From assembly GCA_902489075.1 (NCBI GenBank), contig CABTYO010000008.1:13215-77214 (forward strand): 64,000 nucleotides of DNA. The letters are read 5' to 3'. This document shows, in pieces, positions 44,231-53,463 of the stretch (the first letter of the stretch is position 1; each line of letters starts with the position of its first letter). This stretch comes from an uncultured Faecalicatena sp. GTDB taxonomy: Bacteria > Bacillota > Clostridia > Lachnospirales > Lachnospiraceae. A program made the position numbers and the translations under genes. Below the pieces are notes generated by a model that was given only the letters and a program-made list of their open reading frames with translations, was not told the DNA's origin and did not search any database.

Positions 44231-45847
44231 ATGGCAGTTAAATATGTATTTGTAACCGGTGGTGTTGTGTCCGGCCTGGGCAAGGGCATTACGGCGGCAT
44301 CTCTTGGACGCCTTCTGAAAGCCCGGGGCTATACCGTGACGATGCAGAAGTTTGATCCCTACATTAATATCGATCCCGGTACAATGAATCCGGTGCAGCA
44401 CGGTGAGGTCTTCGTGACCGAGGACGGCGCGGAGACGGATCTGGATCTTGGACACTATGAACGTTTCATCGATGAGAACCTGACAAGAAATTCAAACGTC
44501 ACGACTGGAAAAATTTACTGGTCCGTCCTGCAAAAAGAGCGGCACGGTGATTTTGGCGGCGGAACGGTACAGGTCATCCCCCATATTACAAACGAGATCA
44601 AAAGCAGATTTTACCGCAATCCTGCAGCAAAGGATACGGAAATCGCAATCATAGAAGTCGGCGGGACTGTTGGCGATATCGAAAGCCAGCCTTTCCTGGA
44701 GTCCATCCGGCAATTTCAGCACGAGAAAGGTCACGAAAACGTGATTCTGATACACGTCACTCTGATTCCCTATTTAAAAGTTTCCCATGAAATGAAAACA
44801 AAACCTACCCAGGCGAGTGTAAAGGAACTGCAGGGCATGGGCATCCAGCCTGATATTATTGTATGCCGTTCCGAATATCCGCTTGACGACGGGATCCGGG
44901 ACAAGATCTCCCTGTTCTGCAATCTTCCTGCAAAACATGTACTCCAGAATCTGGATGTCCGGTATCTGTACGAAGCACCGCTGGCCATGGAGCGCGAGAG
45001 GCTTGCCCAGGTAGTATGTGAATGCCTGCACCTTCACTGCCCCGAACCAGACCTCAAGGACTGGACCGAGATGGTTGAAAATCTCCATCAGCTGTCCCGG
45101 GAAGTCACCATCGCACTGGTCGGCAAGTATATCCAGCTTCACGATGCCTACCTGAGTGTCGTGGAAGCACTGAAACATGGTGGAATCTACAGCCATACTG
45201 TGGTTCATATCAAGTGGGTCGATGCAGAAGAAGTCACCGCAGAAAATGCAGAGGAGATCTTTAAAGATGTCAGCGGTATCCTGGTGCCCGGCGGATTCGG
45301 GGACCGTGGTGTGGAAGGGAAAATCGAAGCCATCCACTATGCGCGCACACACCAGATTCCATTTCTCGGGCTCTGCCTGGGAATGCAGCTCTCGATCGTG
45401 GAATTTGCCCGCAATGTCCTGGGATATCATGACGCGCACAGTGCAGAATTAGATCCCGGCACCACACATCCGGTCATCCACATCATGCCGGACCAGATTG
45501 GTATCGAAGAGATCGGCGGTACATTAAGGCTCGGTTCCTATCCCTGTGTGCTGAAAAAAACTTCCAGGGCATATCAGTTATATAAAAAGGAAGAGATCAC
45601 AGAACGGCACCGCCACCGCTATGAGGTAAATAATGACTATCGTGAGGTATTGGAAGAAAACGGCATGCTGCTTTGCGGTCTTTCACCGGATGGACGGATC
45701 GTGGAAATGGTCGAGATCCCGGAGCATCCCTGGTTTATCGCGACCCAGGCACATCCGGAGCTGAAGTCCCGTCCCAACAGGCCGCACCCATTGTTCAAAG
45801 GATTTGTGGAAGCTGCCCTTGCATATTCAGATGCAAAAACAAAATAA
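44231..45847 (+). CDS. pyrG: CTP synthase
   Basis: Converts UTP to CTP with glutamine. N-terminal synthetase domain: KYVFVTGGVVSGLGKGITAAS, the DPYINIDPGTMNP loop and the EVGGTVGDIES motif. The class I amidotransferase domain has the nucleophile Cys in FLGLCLGMQ and His/Glu in TQAHPELKSRP. It has 538 residues. AAAGGAGGATTTT precedes the ATG. I looked in the leader for the G-run/attenuator arrangement known for pyrG in Bacillus and did not find it. Confidence 0.98.
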   Translation: MAVKYVFVTGGVVSGLGKGITAASLGRLLKARGYTVTMQKFDPYINIDPGTMNPVQHGEVFVTEDGAETDLDLGHYERFIDENLTRNSNVTTGKIYWSVLQKERHGDFGGGTVQVIPHITNEIKSRFYRNPAAKDTEIAIIEVGGTVGDIESQPFLESIRQFQHEKGHENVILIHVTLIPYLKVSHEMKTKPTQASVKELQGMGIQPDIIVCRSEYPLDDGIRDKISLFCNLPAKHVLQNLDVRYLYEAPLAMERERLAQVVCECLHLHCPEPDLKDWTEMVENLHQLSREVTIALVGKYIQLHDAYLSVVEALKHGGIYSHTVVHIKWVDAEEVTAENAEEIFKDVSGILVPGGFGDRGVEGKIEAIHYARTHQIPFLGLCLGMQLSIVEFARNVLGYHDAHSAELDPGTTHPVIHIMPDQIGIEEIGGTLRLGSYPCVLKKTSRAYQLYKKEEITERHRHRYEVNNDYREVLEENGMLLCGLSPDGRIVEMVEIPEHPWFIATQAHPELKSRPNRPHPLFKGFVEAALAYSDAKTK

Positions 45848-45951
45848 AAAGGACTGATATAAAATGAATTTTTCACGTCAGATACTGGCTCTTAAAGGAT
45901 ACAAAGTGCCGGTATCTGACAGAAATCTTTCATTTTATAACAGTCCTTTTA
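45844..45951. terminator. Long two-part hairpin between convergent pyrG and PAP2
   Basis: AAAAGGACTG..ATAAAATGAA at the left pairs with TTCATTTTAT..CAGTCCTTTT at the right, and an inner stem pairs GTCAGATACTGGC with GCCGGTATCTGAC. T/A-rich ends suit termination on both strands. The PAP2 stop codon lies in the right arm. Confidence 0.65.
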
Positions 45952-46527
45952 GGAATGGCCGGCGCCGGAGCTGTCTGTGCCGATTTTCGTCATTCTCTTA
46001 CGCATCACATAGTCCATAAGCTTCACAGCTGCCCACGCTGCAAAGATACCGATCAGAAGCCCTCCCAGAACATCTGACGGATAATGGACGCCCACATACA
46101 GCCTTGAAAATGCGATCAGGGAGGCCAGAATGACTGCCGGTATCCCCCATTTCCCCGTTCCCATCCTGTAAAATACCAATGCCGCCGCAAAGGATGCGCA
46201 CGTATGCCCTGACGGGAAGGAATAATCATGCTGCCTCTCAATGATGAGTTTCAGGCCGTCAACCACTTCATAAGGCCGGGTCCTTGCCACCAGATTCTTC
46301 AGTGCCACATTTGTAATCAGCGCCCCTATGATGAGCGAAAGAAGTGCGGTAATCCCCACTTTGCGTGTACTCTTCGGAATGATCAGCAGAATGGAAAGAG
46401 CGATCCAGAACCACCCCGAATTTCCAAGCGATGTAATGAACTTCCAAAAAGGAGTCATCCAGTCCTGCCTGATATATTCCTGTATGTAAAGCAGGACATT
46501 GCCGTCTAATTGTAATAAATAGCTCAT
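45949..46527 (-). CDS. PAP2-family membrane phosphatase
   Basis: Lipid phosphatase of the undecaprenyl-diphosphate phosphatase/PgpB type. The three PAP2 motifs are present: KNLVARTRPY, SFPSGHTCASF and SRLYVGVHYPSDVLGG. About five membrane helices. Start at 46527 because GGGAG lies just before it; the upstream in-frame ATG at 46563 has no ribosome site. It has 192 residues. The likely substrate is undecaprenyl diphosphate, but the family is broad. Confidence 0.9.
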   Translation of the reverse strand: MSYLLQLDGNVLLYIQEYIRQDWMTPFWKFITSLGNSGWFWIALSILLIIPKSTRKVGITALLSLIIGALITNVALKNLVARTRPYEVVDGLKLIIERQHDYSFPSGHTCASFAAALVFYRMGTGKWGIPAVILASLIAFSRLYVGVHYPSDVLGGLLIGIFAAWAAVKLMDYVMRKRMTKIGTDSSGAGHS

Positions 46528-46734
46528 ATATACTCCCTTCTTTTTTAGAATTATTTTAATCATACCATAAATACATTCTCCATGGTATATTAAATCCTTC
46601 CATCACCGGAAGTCAATCACCGGATTTTTTTATTTTCTACAAAAATAATAAGGATTCACAAAAAGATTCTACCATAATGCTTTTTCGTTTTGTGTTAAAA
46701 TATAAACATAAAACAAATCTACGGAGGTAATAAA

Positions 46735-48987
46735 ATGAGAAACATTTTTAATTTCAATACGAAATGGGCCTTTTCCAAGGAAGCGAACGAAGTTCCTTCT
46801 GTTATGCCGGAAAGATGGTATTGGGTAAATCTGCCGCATACCTGGAATAATATTGATGGCCAGGATGGTGGAAATGACCTTTACCGTGGTACTGCATACT
46901 ACGCGAACGAATTGGAGAAAAGCGAGCTGCCGCAGGCAGACCAGTATTATCTGGAGCTTCGCGGAGCAAACTCCTCCGCTGATGTCTATGTAAATGGAAA
47001 GAAGCTGGCACATCATGACGGCGGATATTCTACATGGAGAGTCAATATCACCGATGCTTTAGAGGACAGGAACCTTTTTGTGATTGCTGTAGATAACGCA
47101 CCGAATTCCACTGTTTACCCGCAGTCTGCGGACTTTACTTTCTACGGCGGACTTTACCGCAGTGTCAACATCATTGCTGTCGATAATTCTCACTTTGACC
47201 TGGAGTACTATGGCGGACCTGGAATCAAGGTAACACCGATGGTCAACGGCTCTGATGCCGATGTGGAAGTAGAAGTATTCCTGACTAACGCCAAAGAAGG
47301 ACAGACTCTTACCTACACCTTAAAAGATGCCGAGGGTAACGTTGTCGGTACGTCTACAACTGCTGCTTCTGAGACAAAAGCAGTCATCAAGATTGAGAAC
47401 GTGCATTTATGGCACGGAAAGAAGGATCCTTATCTCTATACTGCAGAAGTTGTTCTTTCAGAGGAAGGAACTGCTGCAGACCAGGTATCCACCCGTTTTG
47501 GCTGCCGTACCTATAAGATCGATCCGGAAAGAGGATTTATCTTGAATGGAGAAGAGTACCCTCTGCGCGGTGTTTCCCGCCACCAGGACAGACTGGGAAT
47601 CGGGAATGCCCTTCTTCCGGAACACCATAAAGAAGATATGGATCTGATCTGCGAGGTGGGAGCAACTACGATCCGTCTTGCACATTATCAGCATGATCAG
47701 TATTTCTATGACCTGTGTGATGAAAGAGGTCTGGTCATCTGGGCTGAGATTCCTTATATTTCCCAGCATATGCCTGGCGGACGCGAGAATACGATTTCTC
47801 AGATGAAAGAACTGATTACGCAGAATTATAACCATCCATCTATCGTTGTATGGGGATTATCCAACGAGATCACGATGGGCGGGGCATCTGACCCTGATCT
47901 GCTTACAAACCACCGCATCCTGAACGACCTCGTTCACGAAATGGACAAGACAAGACTGACGACCATGGCTGTCGTTTCCATGTGTGATATGCATGAAGAA
48001 TATATCCAGATTCCTGACTGTGTTTCCTACAACCACTACTTTGGCTGGTATGGCGGAGATACAACCATGAACGGTCCGTGGTTCGACAAGTTCCATGAGG
48101 AGTTCCCGAATATTCCGATCGGCTGCAGCGAATATGGATGCGAGGCACTGAACTGGCATACCTCTGATCCTCAGCAGGGCGACTACACCGAAGAATATCA
48201 GGCATACTATCACGAGGAGCTGATCAAACAGTTCTTTACAAGACCATATATGTGGGCTACCCACGTATGGAACATGTTCGACTTTGGCGCTGATTCACGT
48301 AATGAAGGCGGCGAGAACGGACAGAACCACAAGGGTCTGGTTACATTTGACAGAAAGTATAAAAAGGATGCCTTCTACGCTTATAAAGCATGGTTATCCG
48401 ATGATCCTTTCGTACATCTCTGTGGAAAACGTTATGTAGACCGTGTGGAAGATGTAACAAAGATCACTGTTTACTCCAACCTTCCGGAAGTTGAGCTTTT
48501 TGTAAATGGAAAAAGCTTTGAGAAACAGACAAGCGCAGAACACTTCTTCTACTTCAATGTTCCGAATGTGGGAGAAACGACTCTGACGGCTGTCGCAGGT
48601 GACTTCAAAGATGAGAGCCACATCCGCAAAGTCGATACATTTAATGAAGAATACCGCCTGAAAGAGAAAGGCGCTATCCTGAACTGGTTCGATATCACAG
48701 CTCCGGAAGGCTTCTATTCTCTGAATGATAAATTAGAAGATATTATGAAATCCCCAGCCGGACAGCAGGCAGTAATGAAGATGTTTGCCTCCTTCACAGC
48801 CGGAGAGAACGCAATGTTCAAGCCACAGGGAGAAGGTAACGGATCCATGATGTCAGGCATGATGGCAATGCTCGGAAGCTTTACGGTACTCAGACTGACC
48901 TCTCTGATGGGCACTGCAAATGTGACGATTACGAAGGAAGACCTGCTCGCTATTAATGAAGGGTTAAATCAGATTCCTAAGGTATAA
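46735..48987 (+). CDS. Glycoside hydrolase family 2, beta-galactosidase-like
   Basis: Sugar-binding jelly-roll domain at the N-terminus (YYLELRGANSSADVYVNGKK), immunoglobulin-like domain, then the TIM barrel. The acid/base Glu is in VVWGLSNEITMG and the nucleophile in PIGCSEYGCEA. GVSRHQDRLGIGNAL is typical of family 2. A 110-residue C-terminal part has a Met-rich helix (MMSGMMAMLGS) I cannot assign. It has 750 residues and no signal peptide, so it is cytoplasmic. ACGGAGGTAATAAA precedes the ATG. Galactosidase is favoured over glucuronidase, without proof. No transporter is adjacent. Confidence 0.9.
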   Translation: MRNIFNFNTKWAFSKEANEVPSVMPERWYWVNLPHTWNNIDGQDGGNDLYRGTAYYANELEKSELPQADQYYLELRGANSSADVYVNGKKLAHHDGGYSTWRVNITDALEDRNLFVIAVDNAPNSTVYPQSADFTFYGGLYRSVNIIAVDNSHFDLEYYGGPGIKVTPMVNGSDADVEVEVFLTNAKEGQTLTYTLKDAEGNVVGTSTTAASETKAVIKIENVHLWHGKKDPYLYTAEVVLSEEGTAADQVSTRFGCRTYKIDPERGFILNGEEYPLRGVSRHQDRLGIGNALLPEHHKEDMDLICEVGATTIRLAHYQHDQYFYDLCDERGLVIWAEIPYISQHMPGGRENTISQMKELITQNYNHPSIVVWGLSNEITMGGASDPDLLTNHRILNDLVHEMDKTRLTTMAVVSMCDMHEEYIQIPDCVSYNHYFGWYGGDTTMNGPWFDKFHEEFPNIPIGCSEYGCEALNWHTSDPQQGDYTEEYQAYYHEELIKQFFTRPYMWATHVWNMFDFGADSRNEGGENGQNHKGLVTFDRKYKKDAFYAYKAWLSDDPFVHLCGKRYVDRVEDVTKITVYSNLPEVELFVNGKSFEKQTSAEHFFYFNVPNVGETTLTAVAGDFKDESHIRKVDTFNEEYRLKEKGAILNWFDITAPEGFYSLNDKLEDIMKSPAGQQAVMKMFASFTAGENAMFKPQGEGNGSMMSGMMAMLGSFTVLRLTSLMGTANVTITKEDLLAINEGLNQIPKV

Positions 48988-49033
48988 AGGCAGAAGCTAC
49001 GGACAAACACAATAAAATGAATCCCTTTTTGAA

Positions 49034-49064
49034 ATAGAAGCAGGCAGGAATATGCCTGCTTCTA
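49034..49064 (+). terminator. Terminator of the GH2 gene
   Basis: ATAGAAGCAGGCA/TGCCTGCTTCTAT, 13 bp with a 5-nt loop, about 45 nt after the stop codon; followed by a weak T-containing tail. Confidence 0.65.
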
Positions 49065-49128
49065 TCTCGTTCAATTCAGCTTCTCTTTTGTTCAAAATCA
49101 CAAATCGAAAGATTATTATGTGATTCTA

Positions 49129-49157
49129 TTGTTAAAAAATATAGAATATGCTATGAT
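49129..49157 (+). promoter_or_regulatory. Promoter of the radical SAM island operon
   Basis: TTGTTA (49129-49134), 17-nt spacer, TATGAT (49152-49157) preceded by TGC, an extended -10. This is one of the best promoters in the window. Confidence 0.7.
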
Positions 49158-49166
49158 TTAAAAAGT

Positions 49167-49217
49167 GGTAATAAAATTTTCTTGGTATGACAACAAGGGG
49201 ATTTTATTGCCTTTTTT
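49167..49217 (+). terminator. Leader attenuator upstream of the Gfo/Idh/MocA gene
   Basis: GGTAATAAAAT pairs with ATTTTATTGCC, with an inner CTTGGT..ACAAG element, directly followed by TTTTTT. It lies within about 55 nt of the predicted transcription start and before the first gene, so most transcripts should stop here unless the hairpin is prevented. Confidence 0.65.
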
Positions 49218-49252
49218 ATTAACTAAATACAATCATTAAAAGGAGGGGTCTC

Positions 49253-50275
49253 ATGTTAAACGAAATAAGATGGGGATTTATCGGCTGTGGAAAAGTAGTT
49301 CAAAAGAAAAGTGGTAAAGCTTTTAATCTTGTAAATAACAGTCACATCCATTCGATTATGCGCCGTAACCTAAATGATGCACATCTGTCTGCAAAAATGT
49401 TTGGTGTACCCTATTGGTATGATAATATAGAAGATTTTCTGGCATCTGGTATTGATGCTGTCTATATAGCAACGCCTCCTGGATTACACTTTCAACAAGC
49501 CATGGCCTGTTGCCAGGCAGGAAAGCCGATCTATATAGAAAAACCTTTTGCAAGAAGTTATAATGAAGCAAGAACAATCGCCGATGCATTTTCTGCTAAA
49601 AATATTCCATTATATGTTGGACATTACCGGCGAGCACTACCACGCTTTATTAAAATCAAACAGCTTTTGGATGAAGAATGTATAGGGAAAATATGTTCTG
49701 TAGATTATCAACTAAACCGTATCTTTTCTCCTGCTGATGTTGAAAATACCTGGTTGTATAATCCTGTGCTGTCTGGCGGTGGGAAGTTCTTTGATATTGC
49801 TGCCCATTCTTTGGACATTATAGCTTTTTTGTTTGGAAATCTTACAGATGTTTATGGATATGCAAAGAACCACAGCACCCATTGCCCATTAGAAGATACT
49901 GTTGATTTTGTTTTTCAAACAGAGAATGATATCGTCGGTACCGCCAATTTTAATTGCATCTCCAATAAAAAATGCGACAGAATGTATGTGAACGGTACAA
50001 ACGGATGTATGGAATTCAGCATTCATGGCCGTTATGATATAAAGATCATAAATTATAATACAGAAACTGTTGACCTCTTAGATATTCCTGATCCTGTAAT
50101 TATAGAAGGACCCATGATACAAACTGTTGTTGACGATTTATTACAGCGTGGAACTTGCCCTTGTAAAGCTGAGAATGCATTACCTACATATTATGTCATT
50201 GACCGAATTCTCGAAAAATTCTATCAAGGTCGGAATGATGATTTTTGGAATTATCCAGAAAGATGGGGGAACTAA
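49253..50275 (+). CDS. Gfo/Idh/MocA family oxidoreductase
   Basis: NAD(P)-dependent dehydrogenase, usually acting on sugars or cyclitols. Rossmann motif WGFIGCGKVVQKKSG; signature IEKPFARSYNEA with the catalytic Lys; C-terminal domain with SGGGKFFDIAAHSLDIIAFLFG, where the His is the usual catalytic base. It has 340 residues. AAAAGGAGGGGTC precedes the ATG. First gene of an A+T-rich operon unlike its surroundings in base composition. Its stop touches the next start (TAAATG), so translation is coupled. Confidence 0.9.
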   Translation: MLNEIRWGFIGCGKVVQKKSGKAFNLVNNSHIHSIMRRNLNDAHLSAKMFGVPYWYDNIEDFLASGIDAVYIATPPGLHFQQAMACCQAGKPIYIEKPFARSYNEARTIADAFSAKNIPLYVGHYRRALPRFIKIKQLLDEECIGKICSVDYQLNRIFSPADVENTWLYNPVLSGGGKFFDIAAHSLDIIAFLFGNLTDVYGYAKNHSTHCPLEDTVDFVFQTENDIVGTANFNCISNKKCDRMYVNGTNGCMEFSIHGRYDIKIINYNTETVDLLDIPDPVIIEGPMIQTVVDDLLQRGTCPCKAENALPTYYVIDRILEKFYQGRNDDFWNYPERWGN

Positions 50276-50962
50276 ATGACAGTATGGGGATTTATTTTTA
50301 CATGTTTTAGTGTTCCAACATCACTATTTGGAATTTATGAATTATTAAAAAAGGGGGTTATCAGATGGAAACGCCATAAGGTCAAATCTATTATATGGGA
50401 TAACAGCTCCGACTGGGTTATTGTTACGCCACAATACGATGAAAAATATCGGAGAGTTGAAGATATTATAGCTTCTGAAAAACTATATGAGCATTGCAAC
50501 AAGTTAGGTCTACATTGCTGCATACAAGATGATTCCCAGGCGATACCACCAGACAAAAATCTGATTTTAATCTGTGGTCCCAAAGCCAATAAAGCAACAA
50601 GGAAACTATATAGACATTTTCATATCAATATTGAATTGACGACAGCCCCTGTCACTATTAAGGATGATTTAAGCGGGTGTAGCTATAAAGCAGAATACGA
50701 TCCAACAACACATGATGTAACTAAAGATTATGCTATATTATCAAGGTATATTGATTCAGATACAGGTCGAATATACGTATTCTGTATGGGAATACATGGT
50801 ATTGGTACAATGGGAGCTGCATGTGTTTTATTAGATTACAAGCTGATAAAGTATATCAAAAGCTTTGAAAGTTTTGAAGCTGTTGTTTCAGTTCCTGTAA
50901 TTAACAATCGATTTTCTATCGGACCTGCAGATTTTATTATACCGCCCCGAAAATTAAAATAA
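50276..50962 (+). CDS. Membrane-anchored protein of unknown function
   Basis: 228 residues. An N-terminal hydrophobic segment (VWGFIFTCFSVPTSLFGIY) followed by basic residues suggests a single anchor with the rest in the cytoplasm. The soluble part alternates strands and helices, with notable motifs NLILICGPKANKATRKLYRHF (shortened here: LICGPKANKATRK), KDYAILSRYI and VFCMGIHGIGTMGAACVLLDY. I have the impression that GPxxN..T and GxHGxGT motifs recur in uncharacterised sensor-like proteins, but cannot name a family. Located between two enzymes in one operon. No catalytic motif recognised. Confidence 0.75.
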   Translation: MTVWGFIFTCFSVPTSLFGIYELLKKGVIRWKRHKVKSIIWDNSSDWVIVTPQYDEKYRRVEDIIASEKLYEHCNKLGLHCCIQDDSQAIPPDKNLILICGPKANKATRKLYRHFHINIELTTAPVTIKDDLSGCSYKAEYDPTTHDVTKDYAILSRYIDSDTGRIYVFCMGIHGIGTMGAACVLLDYKLIKYIKSFESFEAVVSVPVINNRFSIGPADFIIPPRKLK

Positions 50963-50976
50963 AAGGAGAATAGTAT

Positions 50977-52635
50977 ATGTTGAATATAGCACTGATCTTT
51001 CCACTAAAATATAGAAAATTCTATATCAACCCATTTTATCTGCAAAAAGTAGAAGGTCTACTTCTGGAGGCCTTTTCCGCTGACCAGATAAAGACAGTGT
51101 TACTAGATAAGAATACAGATGATTATTACCAACTATTGAATTCTAGTTCCCCTTACGATCTTATTCTTTTAGATACTCCAGCAGGGGAAATTGAGTCCGT
51201 AACTAGTGTTCTGAATGAAATAGATACAAAAAGCGCATTATTGATAGGTGAAACTATCAAATATGGATGCGCAAAAGCGCTTTTACAGGATTTACAAAAA
51301 GATTATACATTTCAAATCCTGGGGTGTTCAGACGATAATGGTATTTTAGAATATATCAGAACGATGGTAAATGGAGACATAAGAAATGGGATTCCGGGTC
51401 TTATGTATTTTGAACAAGACATATTTTATGAAAATCCTGTTGATCCAAAAAAGGACTATCAAAAGCATCTTCTTCTAAATTTTGAAGATAATATTATAAA
51501 ATGTTATGAAAAAACGGGTATACAGATTTTCATGGAAGGTATCTCAAACGGATGTGAAAATCAATGTTCATTTTGTAAACTAAACAATAGCACTGTTATC
51601 TCCCGAAAAGTTGTTCCCTCTTGTATCAATATAGCAGACACTCTAAGTCTCCTTGAAAAAAAGTGCAAGAAGAAACTATTTATACAATTCACCGATGAGA
51701 ATTTTTTTGGAGGAGGCATGAACCGGCTAAATGCAGTTAAAAAATTATGTAGTGAACTTAAGGTTATAAATTATAAAGGAAAGTTTGGAATTGACACTAG
51801 GCTGGATTCAATCATCAACACTAGCGATTCTACTGTAAAACAACAAGAACGCGAGAGAATATGGAAGATGTTCTCTTCATGCGGATTAAAATATTGCTTT
51901 TTAGGATTAGAAACATTTCATCAGAATCAAGCTAAACGATATCACAAAAATTTAGATCTTACTAATTTCCATAAAGCAATTGCTTTTCTTGAAGAAAATA
52001 ATATCATTTATACTATAGGACTGATTTTATGGGATCCGCTTATGAACGTACAAGAGCTAGAGTCTAATCTAGATTTTATTTATCATAATAATTTATTTGG
52101 AAAGACAGCCTCGCTACTAAAAAAAATGAGAATTCAGGCCAATTCAATATATTTTAAAGAGAATATTTTTAAAGAGAATATTTTTAAAGATGAAATTATA
52201 TACCATGCCGACGATTATTTTAATATAAATGAAGAGGACATCGTCTATCATGACCAGACAATCCAAGGTATTCTGCCATATGTGGATTCTGTATATAAAC
52301 TATTTGATGGCTGCGGATATCGGCATTCGGATGTAACACTTTTTTCTGCTCTATATGACGAAAGTACCCCCGATATTTTAAAGCATATTCCTTATAAAAT
52401 ATCGGTTTTAGAATTTGTTATTCTTAAGTATCTGCTAAAAAATGAAGATTTATCAGATGAATCTAAAGTCAAAAATGAAATATCAAGACTTTGCATTGAA
52501 ACCGTTAGCGATATACACCACTCTCTAGATTCACTTAACGATATTGCCGAATATGATTTAGAACTTCAATCTATAATTACTTATTATCAAACAGTATTTT
52601 CAAAAATATATATTAGGCTAAAGGATTTTCTGTAA
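50977..52635 (+). CDS. Radical SAM protein with B12-binding-like N-terminal domain
   Basis: 552 residues. The N-terminal ~150 residues form a Rossmann-like region as in cobalamin-binding radical SAM enzymes (NIALIFPLKYR, YDLILLDTPAG, ALLIGETIKYG), but I do not see the DxHxxG cobalamin motif. The radical SAM cluster is EGISNGCENQCSFCKL (CxxxCxxC, about residues 190-203). The barrel has QFTDENFFGGG and FLGLETFHQNQ. A short tandem repeat (KENIF twice) lies near residue 395. AAAAGGAG precedes the ATG, 14 nt after the previous gene. Substrate unknown. Confidence 0.85.
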   Translation: MLNIALIFPLKYRKFYINPFYLQKVEGLLLEAFSADQIKTVLLDKNTDDYYQLLNSSSPYDLILLDTPAGEIESVTSVLNEIDTKSALLIGETIKYGCAKALLQDLQKDYTFQILGCSDDNGILEYIRTMVNGDIRNGIPGLMYFEQDIFYENPVDPKKDYQKHLLLNFEDNIIKCYEKTGIQIFMEGISNGCENQCSFCKLNNSTVISRKVVPSCINIADTLSLLEKKCKKKLFIQFTDENFFGGGMNRLNAVKKLCSELKVINYKGKFGIDTRLDSIINTSDSTVKQQERERIWKMFSSCGLKYCFLGLETFHQNQAKRYHKNLDLTNFHKAIAFLEENNIIYTIGLILWDPLMNVQELESNLDFIYHNNLFGKTASLLKKMRIQANSIYFKENIFKENIFKDEIIYHADDYFNINEEDIVYHDQTIQGILPYVDSVYKLFDGCGYRHSDVTLFSALYDESTPDILKHIPYKISVLEFVILKYLLKNEDLSDESKVKNEISRLCIETVSDIHHSLDSLNDIAEYDLELQSIITYYQTVFSKIYIRLKDFL

Positions 52636-52729
52636 ATCCATATAATTATTATGAATTTAAAGGAATTTCTAATTACAAATTGAAAGATGGTATTATATAT
52701 GATATCATAATCAGAGGATAAGGAACAAT

Positions 52730-52978
52730 ATGAGTACTGTCAAAAAGAGACTTGAAAAATTTTATAAAAAGCCAATACCAAATGATATTACTTTTGAAGA
52801 AGTTGAGGTGTTAGCACAATATTTTGGATGTATTGTTATCGGGGGTGGTAACCATATGAAAGTTATACATAAAGCATCTGGAACTGTCATCCCTGTACCC
52901 AGACATGGAAAAACAGTTGGGGAAGCTTATATTAAACAACTAAAAATATTGTTTGACACGATCAAGGAGGATATGTAA
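52730..52978 (+). CDS. hicA: HicA toxin, type II toxin-antitoxin
   Basis: mRNA interferase with a double-stranded RNA-binding-like fold. At 82 residues it has the HicA pattern: FEEVEVLAQYFGCIVIGGGNHMKVIH, with the catalytic His in GGNHMKV, then TVIPVPRHGKTVGEAYIKQL. AAGGAAC lies just before the ATG. Its stop abuts the next start (TAAATG). It follows the radical SAM gene by 94 bp, in the same A+T-rich stretch. Confidence 0.88.
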   Translation: MSTVKKRLEKFYKKPIPNDITFEEVEVLAQYFGCIVIGGGNHMKVIHKASGTVIPVPRHGKTVGEAYIKQLKILFDTIKEDM

Positions 52979-53365
52979 ATGATATATGAAGCGAATATTT
53001 ACCAGATGAGGGTAGAAAACCATACTTTTTGGGTTGCAGAAAGTAAGAGCTTAAAAGGCTGTGTCGGTCAAGGGGATACGTCTGATGCGGCTATAAAAGA
53101 ACTAGAACAAAATGAGAAGGAATGGTTAGAAACAGCAAAGGAGTTTGATATTCCAATTCCACCAGTTTCATTAAGAAAAGAAAAGGCTTACAGTGGAAAG
53201 TTTTCTTTAAGAATGTCACCTTATGTTCATGAAAAAGCCGCAGATAATGCTTCTGAATTAGGCATTAGCTTGAATCAATATATTAATGATGCTCTGGTGG
53301 AATACAATGAAAGAGTAGCAAACTCGTTCAAGTCTTCTAAGGATGATTTTGAAACATTAACCTAG
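52979..53365 (+). CDS. hicB: HicB antitoxin
   Basis: 128 residues. N-terminal HicB-type degraded RNase H fold (FWVAESKSLKGCVGQGDTSDAAIKELEQN), a linker, and a C-terminal ribbon-helix-helix DNA-binding domain (KFSLRMSPYVHEKAADNASE then LGISLNQYINDALVEY). The RHH should bind the hicAB promoter for autorepression. AAGGAGG lies at the end of hicA, so the two are coupled. The tail after residue 112 is variable. Confidence 0.9.
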   Translation: MIYEANIYQMRVENHTFWVAESKSLKGCVGQGDTSDAAIKELEQNEKEWLETAKEFDIPIPPVSLRKEKAYSGKFSLRMSPYVHEKAADNASELGISLNQYINDALVEYNERVANSFKSSKDDFETLT

Positions 53366-53414
53366 TTTTTGTACTTATCAAATGTATTTTGTAAAAACGA
53401 CGTCAGAAAATCCT

Positions 53415-53458
53415 GGAAAAGGGGTGAGTGTAACTAGCCGTTGCACTCACCTTTTTCC
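53415..53458. terminator. Terminator between hicB and the CDF gene
   Basis: GGAAAAGGGGTGAGTG pairs with GCACTCACCTTTTTCC, with terminal A and T runs on both sides, so it can act on both converging genes. Confidence 0.75.
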
Positions 53459-53463
53459 ATTTA

